A stretch of 64,000 bases of DNA from Setaria digitata (Eukaryota; Nematoda; Chromadorea; Rhabditida; Setariidae), in the NCBI GenBank assembly GCA_003640385.1, contig RCAB01000013.1:186001-250000 (forward strand), read 5' to 3'. How positions within the stretch are numbered: position 1 is the first letter of the stretch; every line of letters begins with the position of its first letter. Below are positions 52,042 through 62,836 of this stretch, piece after piece. The position numbers and the translations under genes are program-made. The notes beneath the pieces are model-generated. The model was not told the origin of the DNA, made no database searches, and saw nothing but the letters and a program-made list of their open reading frames with translations.

Positions 52042-53446
52042 TTATATATCGAAAAAATTATAGCGCTGTTGATCGTAAGCTCGACTATCATCACGTAAAT
52101 GATAATCATCAGGTAATTCAGCCAACAGTTTCGCGGCTTCTGCTTTATAATCACGAGTATGATGTACTGAAATAAAACAAAAGTGTGAAATGAAATTTAA
52201 GCAAAATCTTGAAATGGAACAAAAGTAATATCTGTACATTGCATCTATTTTTTTTTTTTTCTTTTAAACCAATACTGATAATGACAAGATTTTTTGCAAA
52301 ATACAAAGACCGGACACCCGACAACCACTGAACCACCGAAATAACGAATAAGTAAACCGCAGCAAATTACCCCTTCCCTTTAACAGCAAAATAGCCGTTT
52401 AAAAAACGTTGTTATTTTTCAGATTACTTTGTTGTTCCTAAATATACTGCAATAAACCTCTGCAGAAATTTCTGCTATAATTTCCTGTAGAAGACCAACT
52501 CTTAAAAGTTCATAACGCTTAATAAGAATTTAAATTAATGACTTGAACTTAAACACAAATGAAATATATCAATGTGAAGTAAATAGACAATTACCATATT
52601 TTGGAAACTGGCCATTGTGCACATGTAATTTGCTGAAATATCCCATTCTTGGTCGAGTAATATTCAGATTTTCTTCCACACAAATATCCAAACGACGCTG
52701 TTGTTCGCGACAACTGTAAAAACTGTTACTAGCACAATTTTTTTGGGCTAAAAGAACTTTGAAATGAAATGGCATATGACTGTTGCAACTATCGTCAAAA
52801 TATCTGGAAATATTAAAAAAGAATCGATGTGTTTACTTTTACATAATGTATATTATATGCATGCCTCAGCCTTCATACAAGTAATCCAACTTATTACTGA
52901 AACAAGGAATAAAGCTTTGTTGCTTCTAGTCTAGGGGGTTAAAATACTACGTATCAATGGGCAGAGACAAACGGAGTAATGTAGAGTTTTGCAGTACGGT
53001 GATCAATACAATCAGCGTAGCGATCGACACTTTCACTGCAGGTCTTTTTTAACGACTGTAAGAATTTAATACCGCATGCAGTGAGAATTCGGCCTTCTCT
53101 CAACGAAAGGCGTGGATCTTCTGTTTCTTGCCGACGTAACATAAAATCCTGCAAGTACACTATATTGTACGGAGTCTTTCTCAGTGAAAAAAAAAAAAAA
53201 CAATACAATACTAAAAGAAAGTTAAGTCGGTATCCCTTTCAATTAAAAAAAAAATGCTTTTATGAAAGATGAATGATTAGAAATAAAACAAAACGAATCA
53301 GTAAATTAAAAACTAACTTTAACTTCTTTTTCACACGCCCTATGCATATATGGTATAACAGCTTTAAAATATGGTGTAGAAAGAGTAATTTCGTGAGGTA
53401 CTGTTAACTCCTCGTCCGAGGGCATCGGTGTGCTTTTGGTTATCAT
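52042..53446 (-). CDS. NDUFA8: NADH dehydrogenase [ubiquinone] 1 alpha subcomplex subunit 8
   Basis: Exons 53446-53318, 53148-52973, 52713-52595 and 52166-52042; 182 aa (human 172). NDUFA8 is an accessory subunit of respiratory complex I on the intermembrane-space side, built from two CHCH motifs with CX9C pairs and needing no cleaved presequence. Matches to the family include SDEELTVPHEI at the N-terminus, DFMLRRQETEDPR, KTCSESVDRYADCIDH and CREQQRRLDIC, in that order. Cysteines are seen at 38, 68, 80, 90, 103 and 113; the positions equivalent to human C46 and C56 are Arg48 and Ser58. Start: the ATG lies three bases after an acceptor-like ttttccag (AG at 53451-53450), suggesting trans-splicing. 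The third exon has a second possible acceptor at 52804 that would add 30 in-frame residues; the shorter form fits family length better. Confidence 0.9.
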
Positions 53447-54152
53447 TCCCTGGAAAAGAGTATTACATGCAAATTCTGTAATGGAGCGAGAAAGCCACCT
53501 TTTCCTTCTTTTGTTAAGGACAGATGTCTCACTTAAAGCCTTAAGATATAATAAAGAGGAGAGGAAGAGATTAAACTGATTATCGAGGAGTGAAAATCGC
53601 AACGAATGATGGATGACAGCGGATGGAAACATGTTCATTGACAGCTGAGTCATTAAACGTTCGGATGTAAAGCGATTTCTGGACAGCTCTCAGTGGGTGC
53701 AGACTGTCGCTGAGAAGAAAAATGAGGAAGTTTCAAGTAACCTTACCTATTTATAACCACAGCTACTACTCCGTTTTCCCCACACCATCATCCCCACTGC
53801 ACTCCCAGTTGCCAAGTTCCTTACCCATAACATCACCTCCTCACTCATTACTTCAATGGACAGGATATCTCCTCACTCAGTTTGTGCAATCCCATAACGA
53901 AAACGTCCGTCTCACGTGCGGATCTCACAACTGTTTTATACGTTTGACGAAGACTGTTATTGGTAGCGGAGGTGATCGAAGTAAGCAGTAATTGAGACGA
54001 CATAGATCTCGAGAATAGTGCATCAATTTGTTTCACTGTAATTTCATTAGCCAATTATGATCAAGAATCACGCTACCAGTCCCGTCCACCTTCTACCTAA
54101 TACCAAAATGAATATCAGCTAGTAATTGATAGAACTCTTAGACACAACCTTT
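53447..54152. other. Divergent upstream region of NDUFA8 and the plus-strand genes
   Basis: This spacer separates the minus-strand NDUFA8 start from the plus-strand ORF at 54153 and the PDZ gene. Open frames here are short and compositionally biased (Ser/Pro-rich) and I do not support them as genes. It may act as a shared promoter region; no specific element is recognised. Confidence 0.45.
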
Positions 54153-54344
54153 ATGGAAATTTGGAAGCATCTGAAAGCAGCCTTGCCTCAGTATAAAAAG
54201 CATGAGTATCAGACATTATTACAAATTTTTTCTATTGAAGTTCTCAAAGAGGCTGAATGTCAATTTGTTTATACACAGGTGTGCAATCGGTCTATTGACC
54301 CAATTTCATTAATCGAAATAGTTGAAACTGATCTTAAATTTTAA
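54153..54344 (+). CDS. Small unassigned ORF or 5' exon upstream of the PDZ gene
   Basis: From the first ATG the frame encodes 63 aa starting MEIWKHLKAALPQYKK, with a balanced, helix-prone composition unlike the surrounding non-coding DNA, and ends with TAA at 54342. The PDZ gene begins 107 bases later with an AG directly before its ATG, a spacing seen between genes of nematode operons. Alternatively the segment is a 5' exon: a donor-like CAG|GTGTGC inside it would join in frame to the exon at 54452. I recognise no family. An acceptor-like gatag lies about 20 bases before the ATG. Confidence 0.35.
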   Translation: MEIWKHLKAALPQYKKHEYQTLLQIFSIEVLKEAECQFVYTQVCNRSIDPISLIEIVETDLKF

Positions 54345-54451
54345 AGAAGTATCTCCAGAAACAAGCAAAAATTGAAAGATATTCGGACATTGCTGGGTTT
54401 GGAATTTTAAAACGAAACTTTCCCTGAAAATGGGGTTCCAATGCTATATAG

Positions 54452-56584
54452 ATGAAAGCATTTCAAATCTTGCGGAATGCACGGACGACGTCGTCATCAC
54501 CGTCGCAATCACAGTCATCGGAAAGTAAGCCAACAAGTAGCGAAAATCGAGCGGTCGACAGTGACAGTATAAAACGAAGACGCCAATCAACTCTCAATCG
54601 GAAAACAGTTTGCGAAAAGCCTAACCGTCACTTAGCTACCGCACTTTCAGTCGAAAAGTTTCCTTCTGCTCAGAAAATCAAGAAATCTACGACGCGGCTA
54701 AGAACCTGGTATTTCTCTCGCTGAAATTTCAATATTTCTCTTGTATATTGTTTGAAGCAATAATTATCTGAGCCAATAATTCAGTTCGGAAAAAAGAAGC
54801 AGAGAAGGAATAACTTCGCCAAAAGTCCACAATTTATCAGTTCCAAACAAACTTGGATTTCCGTGTGAACTGCCAGATGACCTTGTTTCCGATGTTGACA
54901 TAAAGGCGAAATTTGAACGTGAGGATAAACAAGTGAGGAAATCGAGTGGCTTTAATTCTGAAAACTCTTGCAATACTGATAAGCAAAGCTACCCCAGTCC
55001 ACTTAAGAATGATCCAGTCAGTCAGTTCCAAACACTCTGTTTAATAATAATAATTTAATAATTTGATAAATTTGATAATCCAATAATTTGAATTTTCAGC
55101 TTGGCGTTGTTATAACCAAGTCGTTGCTTGTTCTCAAAGTTGAAGAGCATTCAGATTTTTATGGAAAATTGAAAATATGCGATTTTTTGACGCACCTCGA
55201 CAGTGTTCCAATTACCAGCAAAAAAGAATTCTATAGCAAACTGAAACCACTGCGTAATTCTGGCAAAGAAGTATTGACAGCAATTTTGAAATTGTAATTC
55301 ATACTCGCAGTGATGATTCAATCTTCAATTTTAGTTTAACCTGCGATTACGGAGGCCATTATGGAATACGCCAGCTATTAAACTGCCGAAAGGTTATGAC
55401 CGGGCACCAGGATATAATTATATTCGCGGCCTAATGATTCTTTATCCAGGTGGTAATCTTGGAATGAATGTAAAATCATACAACAGCAAAGTTTGTTCTT
55501 GTTTAATTAATTGTTAAACTAATACACTGTTATCAGACAACTTTTTTTTTCTGAATTTTCTTGATTTAGTGAACAGAAAAGATTTTTACCAACTTCCAAA
55601 AAAAAGCCTGACGATTATAAGTTTTAGCTAGCTTATTGTTGAATAGTGCTCACTTCTAGAAGAATGGGTAGAAGTTAAATTTCAGGAGTTAGGGGTTGAT
55701 CCATTGTCTCTTATTCAAGATTCCAGTTTAATTACAGGTTTACGTAACAAGCACGGATCAGATGAGTATGGCATCAGCCGCTTGTCTGATGGGTGACTGT
55801 ATTGTGGACGTAGATGGTACACCGGTCACATCAACTGCATCATGTGCTGAACGAGTCATTTCAGGACTCAAAGACCATAAATTTGTACGTTGCATTCACA
55901 AGATTTAAGCTGCTAACATCAAAAGTTAAAATTTTAAAAGTGAAGTTTGCATTGGCAGGTGCTGTTGACAATTGAAAGAGCAGTGGATCTACAAGCTATA
56001 CGAGTAGTTAAGTATATACTTCTTGTTGAAAAAGTCCCTGAAAAAGATCCCAGGTACTTTTTGGAATTATGAGACTGCAGCTTCCCAGGGCTAATTTCTA
56101 TTTTATAAACTAGAAAATTCGAGACACTTTATCCTAAATTTATGAGATATATTAAAACAGGATGGCACAAGACACAACTAAAATTGGTTTGGATGAAGCA
56201 GACAAAATTCGACAAAACTTACTACCAGTGACTTTGAAAGGGATTTATCGTGGAAAGCATGGATACTGCCAGAAGTACTACCTTTTTTCCTTTTATCGAT
56301 CTTCATATTATATATACATAAACACCGTTTACACTTACTACTATTCACAAATCGATATCCAGTATTGACTAATATCAGATCCTACACAAATTCCAGTTTT
56401 TAGACATTTAGTGATCCGTGAGATGTCGTTGTTCACGCCAATTGGTGCTGATCCCTTCAATCCATTGCTGATGCAAGCGGTTCCACCGAAAAAGATGGAC
56501 GCTATGCATGCCAGTAAATCAGGACAGATAAATATTTCGGCTTCTTCAGTGACGAAAGGAGTAACTCTCTGTCCTCCAAAGTGA
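54452..56584 (+). CDS. Two-PDZ-domain protein, nematode family
   Basis: Exons 54452-54708, 54785-55016, 55100-55270, 55335-55490, 55738-55884, 55959-56053, 56161-56274, 56404-56584; 450 aa with consistent phases. Residues 1-163 are Ser/Lys/Arg-rich and probably disordered. PDZ1 is about 160-232, with LGVVI in place of the usual GLGF loop. A linker (RPLWNTPAIKLPKGY, YNYIRGLM) leads to PDZ2 at about 255-333: NLGMN as carboxylate-binding loop, then MGDCIVDVDGTPVTS, the standard PDZ strand-turn. I recall the linker pattern RPLW..P..KGY..YIR..YPG.NLG from uncharacterised nematode PDZ proteins. It is presumably a scaffold for C-terminal peptide ligands; partners are unknown. The ATG at 54452 follows an AG directly, so the N-terminus may be trans-spliced or continue from an upstream exon. 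Confidence 0.85.
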
Positions 56585-58592
56585 CATCATCGTCTTGTAA
56601 TCTGACATAGAATTTTGTCATTTCACATAGCTTTTGATGAGTGTTACACGACTTGCTATAAATTATTCTCTTATTTTCTATTTCCTATAAGTTGAATAAT
56701 GTGACAAGCGTGTGCGATTATGCAACCAATTAAGAGTTTCATTAATTAAATAATTTTATAACGCTCATAATGTGCATTATTCGAATAAGCACTGCAACTG
56801 CCCGTTCCACTCTTTTGAACATCAGGAACACAGTTGAAGCACAATATGAAGATGTCACATTTCTGGCCTGGATTCCGCTTCATTACACGAAAATTCAGAG
56901 ACGAAATCAAATTATTTTGTAGACTTTATTAGGTCGGAATGATACAGGAATCACCTGGATTATCGTATCCCCACTCTACTATTATATTTGTCGAAAACGA
57001 TCAGAACAAAACAATGAATGTTCATAACCATCTAAACTGTGCAATGCATTCGAGAAGTTCAGTTCTAACCTGGCCATTTAATAATCTCACTTTTGTGGAC
57101 AGAATTTCATTTACTTATTTCCAACAATTTAGTTCTTGATCCATAATTTTATAATGCCATTTTTAATTTAAATTGCATAGATGATATCAATACATTCAAC
57201 TGCATAATTAGCGAATTTGCTCATGAAAAAGTATTTTGATAGAAAGATGATTCTGAAATGGCAAGTTATTTCCATCTCTTTTAATGAATTGACATTCACT
57301 GCTGACAAATGCAGAATCCTTCCTTATCGTAAGTTAGCAGGAGCTTTCAGACTTTCAGATTCAGTGTAATCTGTGTCCCGGTCACGGAGTGGTCAAGTTC
57401 TTCATTTTCAATCATAACTTTTTATGCCTATGATATTTTATTACGAAAATTGAGATACTTTATAAATGGAAGAATTTGTAGTGTTGCTAAGTCTCACTTT
57501 CATTCACTTTATGGTTGTCTTTTTTTTTCTTGAATTTTAATAAATTATATTTATATTTTAACCCGAACCGATAGTAGTGCATTTCTAGATCGGTGATGTT
57601 TCAACAAATTAAAATAAAATTATTTTATCATCGGCAAGAATAACACACAGGGAAAGTGGAAGTTATGGAATAAACTTCATCTGTGAACACAAACTAAATA
57701 CACAGTGTCTCACATTACCTTACTAAATCATTGAATATCTATCTGAAACTTCGACAACTCTAAGACCTAATGCTTATATTCCCATATGACAATACTGAGA
57801 AGTATGGTATCCAACCTTCTAGTACGAATCTTCGATAATACACGACTGGTTTCATGAACTGGTAACCTTTGACAATCTGAAAAGATTGAGTCTCCTGGTA
57901 CCACTTTTTTTCAGCACAACCTATGGCCACCTGCGTCTGGTCGATCAAGCCGTGACTGTATCAAAAAAATGAACATTGATCCCCGAAAAGCATTAAATGA
58001 TGAACGACGACTCTCCGGAAATCGTTCCATGGTTTTTAGTAATGAATAAAATATTTGAATATTTATTTCTTATTTTCTTAGAGACTTTTATATCACAGAT
58101 AGAATTCATTGAACTAGGCAGACATTATATCTCGCGAAATTACGGGAAAAGAATCATGAAAACATAGACGCCGCTTTTCTTGTCTTACAGGTGCAAAGTC
58201 AATCCAGTCAGCTGTAATGAAGGTTGAAAACCAGCCATTACAAGTAAATATAACAGGCCTGCCAAGACTCGTATTACGATAAGTCTAGTCGAATACTGCA
58301 ACAGGAATTGGATTCCATTTCGAATTAAAGTAACTGTAGTGGCAAGATAAAGGAAATTATTTTTCTTTAATGATGTATTGATATATATATTCAGTATGAT
58401 TCATAATATATTATGAACAATAAAACAATATCCTTCTTAGCCTTCACGATTGAAAAAAACACTACCAATCAAGTTTAAAAAATGAATTTCATGATGACAG
58501 ACATTACTAGTATTTGTGCGAAAAAAAAAAAACTAATTTCTTTTTAAAAGCAATAGTGAGACCAAGACGTATATCACCTTTCCGGACATTAT
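56585..58592. other. Convergent intergenic region
   Basis: About 2 kb between the stop of the plus-strand PDZ gene and the stop of the minus-strand coiled-coil gene, expected to contain both 3' UTRs. I see only short frames without family similarity. An AATAAA at about 57539 on the plus strand is too far from the PDZ stop to be convincing. Confidence 0.5.
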
Positions 58593-61500
58593 TTACTTCG
58601 CCATTGATGAGAAATCTGACCAAATACTTTGATCAAGATCAGAACCGCTAAGTTCACAGTCTGACATAACATCTGGTGAATCATTTGTTGAGAGTGGACT
58701 TCCGAAGGCAGATGGTGGCAGTGGATAGTAATTTCTTGACTAAAATAACTTTATAATAGCTATTTCAGCATTTTTTAAATTATTCCTGCTCCAAATGTCG
58801 TTTTTCATTATTAATAAACAGCATAAAAATCCACCTACGTTTGCATCCACCTTAATTACTTCAACAGTTTTAGCGTCAGTCTTATCCACTTCACTGATGT
58901 GGATATCACTTGGAACTTTTTCTGTACCCATCGAATCCATAACACGTCCGCTACTACACTTTTCAGCAGAGTACTGAAATAAAAAATAATCGAAAAAGAG
59001 AAAAAAAATGAAATCCTAGTAGACCTGGAAAGAATTAATAAGCCAGAAAAAACTTGGGAACAGTTTTTTTTAGAAAGTTTAAAACATACCGATACCTCAC
59101 TTTCAACTTTTGCTTTACTGGACATTGTCCCTGTCAAATTATCAGTTGCATTATGACACTGAGAATTCATGGCCGCACCTAGTTTAAAATCATCTGCTGA
59201 TGGGTCACCTGGGGCAGAATTATCATGATTATATGTTAGGTCCTTAATGTTGAAACAAATGCATTTCTCGTCATGACTTAGTTCTTTTCTTTTTTGAAAA
59301 AATTTTCCATATCTTAGACTTAATTATATGCCCTTAATTATATCCATTTTATAAGATAAGAAAAGAAGCTGTACTTAAATTAGAAGAATTAACCACTTTG
59401 CAGATGCGTTTGTTCTGCAGAGCCAACAATCAGTGCAACATGGTTGCGAGTTATTTCGTAATGCTTTGTTTCCTTAAATATGCAATAACTACAAATTCAA
59501 ATTGAATTTAAATTATATTTAGGTGGTCGAAATTGCCTTAGACATGTTTAGATAAATTGAGTAGAAAAAATAAAAAGCAGAAAATCTTGTGCTTCACAAA
59601 CTTTCTCTAGAGTAACAACGCTTTTTGCTGTTAACAAGGAGGGAATTATTCACTTCTAGTTCTCAACAGAAGAATGAAATAGGAGATGCTTCAAAAATTG
59701 ATAAAAAAGTGAACACGTTAGGAAAAAGTTCAAATCCATTAAAAACAAAGGAAAAAAAAGCCGAAACTTACCTTTTTTGCCTCATTAGTTAACTTCTTGA
59801 GGTAATTTTGTAAGTCAGTGATTTCATTTTCAAACTGCTTCATTTCTGCGTTACTGTTTTCACGAAGAGCGTGAGCTTCCATTTCTAATCGACTACACTG
59901 AAATTAATCTACATGTAAATGCTTCTTAGAAAAAAAAAAAAAAAAAATGATTCAATTTAAATACAGTGTCTCCACGGAAAAAAGAAATAATAACCTAAGA
60001 CAAGACCAGATAGATATCAAGTTCTTATCACTAAACAAGTTTTAGTCTGGATCTCAACTTTGTTGAAAATCGAAACCAGAATAGTATATGGGATGAAATG
60101 CATCAGACGTGATAATGAAAAAAATATAGCAATTTGAAATGAACATAAAATATACCAGGTATTTTGGTTTCCATTACGAGAAATGTATATTTTTTAAAAC
60201 GTATAATGCTGCTGCCCGAATGCTACATTTTCCTTTTTTGAATTCAAGGCACATATAAGAACAAGATGCATATTATCCACTTGCTAATACCAAAACAATT
60301 GACCATTGCTTTTAAAAATGGAAATATAAAACATACTTCGATATCAACTTCTATTCCCTTACTGCGAAGGACAGCAGATGCCTTCCTTTCTACAGTAATG
60401 GTTTCTTCCAAATGTTTTCCTTTGGCGATGGCGTCTTCAATTTCCTTTTGCCAGTCATGCTGTTCATCACCGAGAAATATCATTAAAGAAGCATGCTCGC
60501 TTTCCGCATAATTTAGTTCTGTTTGCACTCGCTTAATTTCGTTTTGCAGCACACTCACTTTTTCATTCATCCTCGTCTAAAACTTGCTTCTGTTCCATAT
60601 ACAGAGAATATAAAACAAAATTTACTTTTTACATTCATTTTAATTTTTGATGTATAATTCGAATTTTGATCTAAATTACTATAGAAGGGAAGGAGGAAAG
60701 TAAAAGTGATAAATGCTTTATATACCTGCAGATTTTCACAAATGCTTCCGTACTGCAGCGAAATAATTTCAGGATCATTCCTCTTCAGTGCTGTCAGATT
60801 TTTCAACTCCGTTTTTAGACTCAAAATCTAAAATAGACAAGGATGAAAAACTATAGTTTACTTGAAACTTTGCACATACTTTTCAATCTTAACTGCAAAA
60901 AACTAGAGAGTATTTTACTTACTTTCTGTTCAAGTATTTGTTCTATGCACATAATGTTCTCACTTTCCTCCTCCAGTTTCGATAATTCAACAGCAGCATT
61001 ATCACACTCTTGAGTACACGCTTGCAGCTGTCGTTCCAGCTCTTTCTCCTCCATAATAACTTCATCCAAATTTTCCTTCAAGATGACTTAGTGAAGAAAT
61101 TCAAAATGCTATTCATGACTTACCAAAATTCATTACTAAATTTTGTCAAAATTATTAAAATCTTGTTATCAGACTATCTTAATTTAAAGTTAAGTATTAA
61201 CGAAGCCGGCTAATAATATGTCTTCTAGCTTTGCTTCTGCTTCATAAGATTGTTGTTGAAGTTGTCGATTTGTTGAGTTTTTTATCTCTGAAAATTTTAT
61301 TACTTTTGTAATCAATATTACATTTACAAATATTAATCAAATTGGCTCAAGCGATTAAAAACCGTAAAGAGTTTTTAGACATGGTTCCTTTGCTGAGCTT
61401 CTCGTATAAAAATTCTGCAAAAGGAGAAAAATGAAATGAAGTTAATATTCAAACGATATCAAATATTATTCATAATTGGCATGGATAACTGCAATTCAAG

Positions 61501-62836
61501 CCGTCTTAAAATTCGCTCTATCAATTTCAATTACCAAGATTCGACTTCAGCAGTGTAACACGATTCAGCAGTTCCTCATATTCTATGTTCAACAACCGCT
61601 CTTTTTTATCTCTCATTTTTCGCAGAGATTCAGCTCGTTCTAACAAAGTTTCATGACGTAATATATGTTTTAGACTATTTTGTAATGTATTCAACGCGTC
61701 ATCGACTCCCTCGTCTTGACATACTAAAAAAAAAGAAAATAAAGGAAAAAGCCGAAATTCCCATCTACATTTAATAGCTGCTAGATGGCTTTCTCACAGA
61801 AATCTTTTCTGAATCGGCACTTTTTTTATTTTTAAGTCTTAGTAGTACTTCCTAGCATATTGTTGTTTTAGCATAGAAACTGCATTACTTCCTATAATAT
61901 ATATTGATACATGGGAAAGAAAGGTGCTTTGAAAACCACACCATTTTTTCACTAGGTACCTCATAGCTTCATCGCCGGCAATTAAATTAAATTATAACAA
62001 TGAAATTGGAAAATCTGGTGCATACACTTTTCCAGCACAGCTTTCTGATCATTTTCAGAACGAATCTTGAGAGCCTCAAAGCGAGCAATGAAAGTCTCAA
62101 CAGTGATACCAGTGGCTTTGCTTGTCACCTCTACCGTATCCATAGCTAAAAATTTTCCTTACACTCTTTGAAAGGAACGAGCGAGTAGAAATGATCAAAG
62201 CTTAATTCGAATATTTCGATGAGCGGTATTGGAGGGGAGGCATTTCAAAATAATGTCAACCTGTTTTGATAAGCTTTGCTGCTGCTTCAAGACGCATATC
62301 GACCAATTGCAAACCCTTCATGTTACGCTCAAGACTAAAACAATTTTTTCATCAATGATCACAAACAACATTATGAATCATGACAGTACCCAAAAATTCA
62401 TGAACTTATTAAATCTGATATCAGACAGTCGACAACAGTAGAGTCTCTCTCAACAAATCTGATAAGTACAGAATTCCGAACTTATGAAACAGTTAAGTTT
62501 TGAAATCAAAGCGAAAAAAACAGACAGCTTAGAAACTTCTTTACAAACGCGTTGTGACTGCTTTAAATTCTCTTCATTATCTATATTTTGCGCAAGGAGT
62601 GCTTTCGAATCCTTCCACATATTTTCTTCCTCTTTCTCGAAAGCTTCTTTCTGAAATTCCCCGGTTAGTTCTAATTATATGAATTTCGATATCTGCAACG
62701 AAACAAACAGTCTTATAGCTAGTTGCAACATGCAGACCTCTTTAAGTAACGTCTTGCGCTTCTTGGACAGTGCTGTCGTCGAATGTGCCCTATCACTTTG
62801 TTTCGACTGGGGAGGTGTACTTGCAGCGGCGTCCAT
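58593..62836 (-). CDS. Unrecognised coiled-coil protein with Ser/Asp-rich C-terminus
   Basis: Fourteen exons: 62836-62738, 62650-62559, 62334-62261, 62145-62026, 61723-61535, 61287-61202, 61075-60923, 60827-60726, 60576-60337, 59897-59772, 59472-59394, 59208-59090, 58973-58839, 58739-58593; about 586 aa, phases consistent. Residues 1-30 are basic (TALSKKRKTLLKE). Most of residues 30-450 are heptad-like helix rich in Glu, Lys, Leu and Gln (for example EEKELERQLQACTQECDN, SVLQNEIKRVQTELNYAE). The last ~110 residues are Ser/Asp/Pro-rich (NDSPDVMSDCELSGSDLDQ). The exon 2/3 junction is ambiguous (donor at 62559 or 62549 with acceptor at 62334 or 62327, differing by one residue overall), and the exon 7 acceptor ttgaag at 61076 is weak. 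I recognise no family; a cytoskeletal, centrosomal or kinetochore-type role would be a guess. The start is the ATG before the basic segment, on the same strand as NDUFA8. Confidence 0.75.

Noticed and set aside
61361..61420. Exon-like minus-strand segment between exons 5 and 6 of the coiled-coil gene
   Set aside because: It has an acceptor, but both possible donors leave a phase incompatible with the next exon. Direct joining of 61535 to 61287 keeps the frame.
50755..62836. A single giant minus-strand coiled-coil gene with NDUFA8 and the PDZ gene nested in an intron
   Set aside because: The CASP/CUX N-terminal motif ([11 protein letters not shown]) with its own ATG and acceptor is at 50835, and the 62836-58593 chain has its own start and stop.
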